A stretch of DNA of 64,000 bases from Acidobacteriaceae bacterium KBS 146 (GTDB lineage: Bacteria; Acidobacteriota; Terriglobia; Terriglobales; Acidobacteriaceae), in contig JHVA01000001.1 of assembly GCA_000688615.1 (NCBI GenBank), forward strand, positions 806,001-870,000, read 5' to 3'. The stretch's first letter is position 1, and every line of letters begins with the position of its first letter. A program made the position numbers and the translations under genes. Shown piece after piece: positions 59,690-64,000 of this stretch. Below the pieces are notes generated by a model. The model did not search any database and was not told where the DNA came from. It saw only the letters and a program-made list of their open reading frames with translations.

Positions 59690-60239
59690 CTCATTGAGAT
59701 CCGAGAAGGAAAAGATGCTCGCCGGCGAACTTTATAACGGAGAGGATCCTGTCCTGGTAGCCGACCGTCAACAAGCAGCCGCACTTCTCCACACATACAA
59801 CTCAACTCCGCACGACCCCGCAGAGTATTTTCTGCAGCTCCAGCAGATTCTCGGTTCCGTCGGCCCCGGGAGCGTAATTCGCCCGCCCTTTTATGTGGAC
59901 TATGGATGCAACATCCGCATTGGGCGGGGTGTATTCCTTAACTTCAACTGCGTTCTTCTGGATGTGACTCATATCACTATCGGCGACCAGACCCAAATTG
60001 GCCCAGGAGTACAGATTTACGCAGCGGACCATCCCCGTGACCCTGCGCAGCGCCGGGCAAATCTTGAAAACGGCCGTCCGGTTCACATCGGCGCTAATGT
60101 ATGGATCGGAGGCGGATCCATTCTCCTGCCTGGAGTTACCGTGGGTGACGACGCGATCATAGGGGCTGGTTCTGTCGTCACGCGCGACGTGCCTCGCGGA
60201 GCGATGGTCGTCGGTAACCCCGCCAAAATCAGAGATTAA
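59682..60239 (+). CDS. sugar O-acetyltransferase (Maa/NodL family)
   Basis: A 185-residue left-handed beta-helix acetyltransferase. An N-terminal Maa domain (KEKMLAGELYNGEDPVLVADRQQAAALL) precedes hexapeptide repeats (IRIGRGVFLNFNCVLLDV, GDQTQIGPGVQIYAADHP, GDDAIIGAGSVVTRDVPRGA). The catalytic His is in YAADHPRD. The ATG at 59682 has GGAAGGAGAGG upstream and overlaps the deoA stop, so it is coupled to the nucleoside operon. The substrate is probably a sugar, possibly connected with sugar from nucleosides. Confidence 0.9.
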   Translation: MPNSLRSEKEKMLAGELYNGEDPVLVADRQQAAALLHTYNSTPHDPAEYFLQLQQILGSVGPGSVIRPPFYVDYGCNIRIGRGVFLNFNCVLLDVTHITIGDQTQIGPGVQIYAADHPRDPAQRRANLENGRPVHIGANVWIGGGSILLPGVTVGDDAIIGAGSVVTRDVPRGAMVVGNPAKIRD

Positions 60240-60383
60240 AACAGGTTCTTTACATTTGATCGATAAAATTCCTACACATTTCGTACAACCTTTGAGCCAT
60301 AATCACATTTGAGAAGCAACTTTATCAGCAGGCTACCCGGGCCCCACTACTAGAACAAAAGCCTGCACGAAGGCACGGACCTG

Positions 60384-61694
60384 ATGAACTACGCTTTTCT
60401 TCCCGATCTCTCAGCGTTGACGATCCTCATCGTCATTCTGATGCTGCTTCGCCGCCACCATCCACAAAGACAGGCGAATCTCTGGCTTCTGGGGCTTTTC
60501 TTTACGCTGATTGAGTCCTCGGCTCACATCTTCTATGCTCCCGCGGGCCTTCCAAGCACCGCTCTCCACATGGTGGTAATCGTTTGCTATCTTCTGGCTG
60601 GTATTGTGTTCGTTTGGGCTGCGGGCAGTTATGAGATTACGGACAGGAGAAGTTTCCACTTCCTCCTTTTGAACTCCGTGCCTCTGCTAGCGATCTGCAC
60701 CTGCTACGGCTTACATCTCTTTTCGAAGGCAATATTTCTTCCCTGGGTTCTGCTTGGGGTGATTGTGGGAGTCCTTACATCGCTTCTTCTGCGGCGCAGC
60801 ATTCTTCTTGCCTTGCTGCTTACCTCAGGATGGCTGGCGATGGGATACCTCGTATCGAACGGGAATTACCGTCAGGCCGTCTATTGGAGCCTTGGCGTCG
60901 TCTATGCCATCGCCACTGCAAACTTCTATCGAAAGCTGCCCCGGCAAAGTACGGGGCGGCTAGCTATCGTGACAGGATTTTGCATCTGGGCCTTCTTCTT
61001 CTTCTTGCATCCGTTCATTGTCACCTATCGCGCCTATGCGGATATCGCATCGCACATCTGGAACATGCAGAAATCACTCATCTCAATCGGGATGATCCTG
61101 GTCATGCTGGAGGAACAGGTCTCCTGTAACCGTTGGCTCGCCCTGCATGATGAGCTGACCGGGCTGTCAAATCGGCGATCATTTGAAGACCATCTCTCAA
61201 CATCGCTGGAGCGCTGCCGCCGCGCGCACGCAACACTCGCCGTATTTATGCTCGACCTGGATGGGTTTAAGCAGATCAACGATACCCACGGGCATCACGC
61301 CGGAGATCAGCTGCTTCGTCATGTTGCCGACAATCTTCGCGAACACTTCGGCGGGTTCGATTCCATTGCCCGTCTGGGCGGTGATGAGTTTACGATGGTC
61401 GCCTGCAATCCCTCTCATCCAGAGACGATTGAACTGCTGCGAGACAACATCCGTGAGGTCACGGAGATTCCGTTCTTTCTTGACGGACACAGATTAAGCG
61501 TCTCGGCCTCCATCGGAATCGCTCTTTATCCCGAAGATGCGGATGACGCAACACGTCTGCTTCGAATTGCCGACCTGCGCATGTATTCCCTCAAACAGGC
61601 ACGAACTCCGCTGCGGCATATTCGGCTCGACAGTGTGCCGGCGCTTACGGCCAGTGGACGTTTCCGTGGCCGAACTGCCGCTGGCCACTTCTGA
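60384..61694 (+). CDS. membrane-bound diguanylate cyclase (GGDEF)
   Basis: A 436-residue protein. About seven transmembrane segments fill residues 1-245; no PAS or cache-type sensory motif is visible. The GGDEF domain (about 270-420) has LTGLSNRRSFEDHL and the active site ARLGGDEFTM. The RxxD inhibitory site is absent (GGFD instead), so product inhibition is not expected. It should make cyclic di-GMP from GTP. It lies between the nucleoside genes, 145 bp after the acetyltransferase. The signal sensed is unknown. Confidence 0.92.
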   Translation: MNYAFLPDLSALTILIVILMLLRRHHPQRQANLWLLGLFFTLIESSAHIFYAPAGLPSTALHMVVIVCYLLAGIVFVWAAGSYEITDRRSFHFLLLNSVPLLAICTCYGLHLFSKAIFLPWVLLGVIVGVLTSLLLRRSILLALLLTSGWLAMGYLVSNGNYRQAVYWSLGVVYAIATANFYRKLPRQSTGRLAIVTGFCIWAFFFFLHPFIVTYRAYADIASHIWNMQKSLISIGMILVMLEEQVSCNRWLALHDELTGLSNRRSFEDHLSTSLERCRRAHATLAVFMLDLDGFKQINDTHGHHAGDQLLRHVADNLREHFGGFDSIARLGGDEFTMVACNPSHPETIELLRDNIREVTEIPFFLDGHRLSVSASIGIALYPEDADDATRLLRIADLRMYSLKQARTPLRHIRLDSVPALTASGRFRGRTAAGHF

Positions 61695-61773
61695 AAACGG
61701 TTGGTCGTTGCGGTCCCGAGCCTTTACACTCATCGCAATGGGACCATCGCGATCCTGGTAGGAGAGCCAACTT

Positions 61774-63012
61774 TTGCATCGATTTACGGGACTTTTAGGA
61801 CTCGCTGTCTTCCTCGGGCTTGCCTACGTTTTTTCCACCAATCGACGCGCCATCCGCTGGCGCACCGTTGCATGGGGACTCGGACTCCAGGTTGTTTTCG
61901 CCTTTCTGGTCATCAAGTGGAGTTACGGTCAGACGATTCTTCGAGCAGGCAGCAACGCGGTTACTGCCCTGTTGTCTCATGCTGTGGATGGATCCTCAAT
62001 GGTCTTTGGCCACCTGGGGGTCCCTGGAAATCCGCTTTCTGTCTTCGCGTTTGCGGTTCTTCCAACGATCATTTTTATTTCCGCGTTCTTTGCGCTCCTC
62101 TATCACATCGGTTTCATGCAACAGGTTATCCGGGTCGTCGCGTGGATCATGCAGCGCACGATGGGCACCAGTGGAGCAGAATCCACCAATGTCGCTGCTT
62201 CGATCTTTATGGGCCAGACGGAAGCCCCCCTTACCATTCGTCCATTTCTCGATGGCGCGACGCGGTCTGAGCTGATGACCATCATGACGTCGGGTATGGC
62301 TCACGTCTCAGGCGGAATTATGGCCGCCTACATCAGCTTTGGGATCAACGCTCAGGACCTTCTGTCGGCCGTCATCATGACCGCACCGGGAACGATCCTG
62401 GTCGCCAAGATGCTGGTGCCGGAGACCGAACAGCCGGCGACGGCCGGCACAGTCAGGATGCCCCCTAACGAGGAACATACGAACGACAACTTTATCGCAG
62501 CGATTGCCCGCGGCACTATTGATGGGGGCAAGCTCGCCTTCAACGTTGCGATTATGCTGATCAGCTTTCTCGCGCTTGTCGGCCTGATGAACGCGATCAT
62601 GCTCGGCATCTCGAATTTTCTGTGGGCGCATGGAAACATTCCGTTTCCCCATTCGCTCAACTCTGTACTCGGAGTTGTTGGCGCACCTGTCGCGTGGCTG
62701 ATCGGTATCCCCTGGCGTGAGGCTCCGGCCATCGGCAACCTGTTGGGAACAAGGGCCGTTCTGAATGAATTCGTAGCTTATACCCAACTTGGACTGCAAA
62801 AGTCGCAGCTTACCCCACGAACTTTCTCCATCGCGACCTTTGCTCTGTGCGGGTTCGCTAACATCGGCTCCATTGGGATGCAGATCGGCGGTATCGGAGC
62901 CTTGGTGCCCGGTCGCCGCAGTGACCTTGCCCAGCTCGGCCTGCGCGCCATGCTTGCCGGAACGATGGCAAATCTTCTATCCGCATCAATTGTTTCGATG
63001 CTGATTCGCTGA
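61774..63012 (+). CDS. nupC: concentrative nucleoside transporter (CNT/NupC family)
   Basis: A 412-residue inner-membrane carrier that uses the proton or sodium gradient to import nucleosides. Family blocks: FMGQTEAPLTIRPFLDGATRSELMTIMTSGMAHVSGG, NEFVAYTQL and FALCGFANIGSIGMQIGGIGALVPGRR. Start TTG at 61774 with AGGAGAG just upstream. Together with cdd and deoA 2-4 kb upstream it completes a pyrimidine salvage set. Confidence 0.93.
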   Translation: MHRFTGLLGLAVFLGLAYVFSTNRRAIRWRTVAWGLGLQVVFAFLVIKWSYGQTILRAGSNAVTALLSHAVDGSSMVFGHLGVPGNPLSVFAFAVLPTIIFISAFFALLYHIGFMQQVIRVVAWIMQRTMGTSGAESTNVAASIFMGQTEAPLTIRPFLDGATRSELMTIMTSGMAHVSGGIMAAYISFGINAQDLLSAVIMTAPGTILVAKMLVPETEQPATAGTVRMPPNEEHTNDNFIAAIARGTIDGGKLAFNVAIMLISFLALVGLMNAIMLGISNFLWAHGNIPFPHSLNSVLGVVGAPVAWLIGIPWREAPAIGNLLGTRAVLNEFVAYTQLGLQKSQLTPRTFSIATFALCGFANIGSIGMQIGGIGALVPGRRSDLAQLGLRAMLAGTMANLLSASIVSMLIR

Positions 63013-63115
63013 TCCGCACAATCTGTTGTCAACAACAACATTTTGGGGAGTCTAGCGTTTACCTCACTGAGCGCTTCGTGGAGCACGTTGACGAAAGCGC
63101 AGAAGTGAGGGCCCT

Positions 63116-63460
63116 ATGAAATCTCCCCGCGTTGCAGGTATCCTCTTCGCTGTGCCGCTCCTTTTGCTGGCCGGCTGCTATACACACCATCGTTACTACT
63201 ATGCTTCTCCCCCGCCCCCACCACCACCTTACGCGAGTGCACCCCCTCTGGTGGAACAGGCATCTCACCAAGGATTTCGATTGGGTTCCGATGCTGGTGT
63301 CCGTGACGCATACCGGGGCGCGGGCTATCAACCAAGACGAGACCGCGCGTTCCACGATACCCCTGGTTATGATCCAGCGCTCGGTCCGTACGGCCCCTAT
63401 CGCGATGCGTTTCGCAATGCCTATCTGCGAGGCTATGATCGTGGCTACTATCGAAGATAG
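63116..63460 (+). CDS. small proline/tyrosine-rich lipoprotein
   Basis: A 114-residue protein. The signal ends in the lipobox LLLAGC, so the mature protein should be lipid-anchored. A Tyr-rich stretch and a Pro run (YYYASPPPPPPPY) follow, then a Gly/Tyr/Arg-rich tail (DAFRNAYLRGYDRGYYRR). No catalytic motif. GAGG precedes the ATG. The function is unknown; a cell-envelope structural role is likely. Confidence 0.75.
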   Translation: MKSPRVAGILFAVPLLLLAGCYTHHRYYYASPPPPPPPYASAPPLVEQASHQGFRLGSDAGVRDAYRGAGYQPRRDRAFHDTPGYDPALGPYGPYRDAFRNAYLRGYDRGYYRR

Positions 63461-63562
63461 TGGTAACCCAAACGGAGAACTCGCTCCCTGATTAGCGATA
63501 TCCTCACAAGTCGCGAACAACAGGGATGCTTGTACTTTGAACGGGTCAAGATATTGAATGGT

Positions 63563-63601
63563 CGCGGCGAATCCAGATTTAGCCGATCCGGATTCGCCGC
63601 G
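63563..63601 (+). terminator. 12-bp inverted repeat after the lipoprotein gene
   Basis: CGCGGCGAATCC and GGATTCGCCGCG form a perfect stem with a 15-base loop, about 100 bp after the lipoprotein stop. It is followed by TCAACTTT. A terminator is likely, though the T tract is weak. Confidence 0.6.
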
Positions 63602-63684
63602 TCAACTTTACACCGTCCGCCAAATCTCCTACCCTTCCCTCGCAGGCTAAAACGATTTTCTATTCTTCCGAAACGAGACGACGC

Positions 63685-64000
63685 ATGCCCCTGAACCGCA
63701 GAACCTTTCTCAAGGTCGGCAGCCTCGCTGCTGCAGCTACGAGCCTTAACGTCCTTGCAGAGCCCGAACAAGCCCCCGCACCAAAGTCCGCAAACGATAC
63801 GATCCAACTTGCATTGATCGGCGCTGGCATCCAGGGCCAGTCCGATACACGAAACGCCCTTCAGGTTCCCGGCGTCAAGCTGGTCGCAGCTGCCGATTGT
63901 TACGATGGGCGCCTGACTCACTGCAAGGAACTCTGGGGAGCCGACGTCTTCACGACGCGCGATTACCGCGAGATCCTTGCCCGCCCGGACGTCGATGCAG
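63685..64000 (+). CDS. Tat-exported Gfo/Idh/MocA-family oxidoreductase, N-terminal part
   Basis: Truncated by the window edge after 105 codons. The twin-arginine motif NRRTFLKVGSLAAAA is at the N-terminus. The Rossmann start LALIGAGIQGQSD and the segment VAAADCYDGRLTHC fit NAD(P)-dependent Gfo/Idh/MocA enzymes. It is a different branch from the one at 34182. The substrate is unknown. Confidence 0.85.
   Translation, partial: MPLNRRTFLKVGSLAAAATSLNVLAEPEQAPAPKSANDTIQLALIGAGIQGQSDTRNALQVPGVKLVAAADCYDGRLTHCKELWGADVFTTRDYREILARPDVDA

Overview
The window is a GC-rich, gene-dense piece of bacterial chromosome. It almost certainly comes from an acidobacterium of the Terriglobia (subdivision 1) type. 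The reasons are families known as typical of that group: a PadR regulator followed by a duplicated orphan ABC permease (ADOP type), a VWFA-related exported protein, a 1940-residue beta-propeller/choice-of-anchor-D surface protein, a TonB receptor with an N-terminal carboxypeptidase-regulatory-like domain, and Tat-exported Gfo/Idh/MocA oxidoreductases. I see no rRNA, tRNA, CRISPR array, phage or recognisable insertion sequence.

Layout. 1-17.5 kb: a cut-off aminotransferase, a HAD phosphatase, the giant surface protein, a RibBA-like riboflavin enzyme, a secreted S10 peptidase, a rhodanese, RecQ with two HRDC domains, an exported phosphatase-superfamily enzyme, a hotdog thioesterase, a glycosyltransferase and PdxS (PLP synthesis). 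17.5-27.7 kb: an accessory-looking region with two paralogous secreted alpha/beta hydrolases, two AraC regulators, a TetR regulator, short-chain dehydrogenases and the PadR-ADOP pair, which is bracketed by two near-identical 83/84-bp repeats. 28-31.5 kb: PdxT, then an ECF sigma/small membrane protein pair divergent from a second membrane protein gene; the gap holds two back-to-back ECF-type promoters. 31.6-34 kb: groES-groEL behind a CIRCE operator. 34-40 kb: sugar-type oxidoreductase, VWA protein, a gene remnant, and a BtuB-like receptor under a cobalamin riboswitch. 40-47 kb: quinone oxidoreductase, polyprenyl-phosphate-type glycosyltransferase, AlaC, a thioredoxin/DsbD-like pair, KdsD (LPS Kdo precursor), GNAT, a pseudo-receiver and a Crp/Fnr regulator. 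48-52.6 kb: ProS and a class A penicillin-binding protein. 52.6-57.8 kb: cheA-cheW-cheY-cheB-cheR without a local chemoreceptor. 57.8-63 kb: cytidine deaminase, pyrimidine-nucleoside phosphorylase, sugar acetyltransferase, a membrane GGDEF protein and a CNT nucleoside transporter. The transporter, deaminase and phosphorylase form a pyrimidine salvage route. The window ends in a small lipoprotein and a truncated Gfo/Idh/MocA gene.

The most informative regulatory structures are the bidirectional ECF promoter with an apparently leaderless sigma mRNA (29553-29622), the cobalamin riboswitch (39666-39848), the CIRCE operator (31610-31636) and the repeat-bracketed PadR-ADOP module. All family assignments are by recognition of motifs in the sequence; no database search was run.
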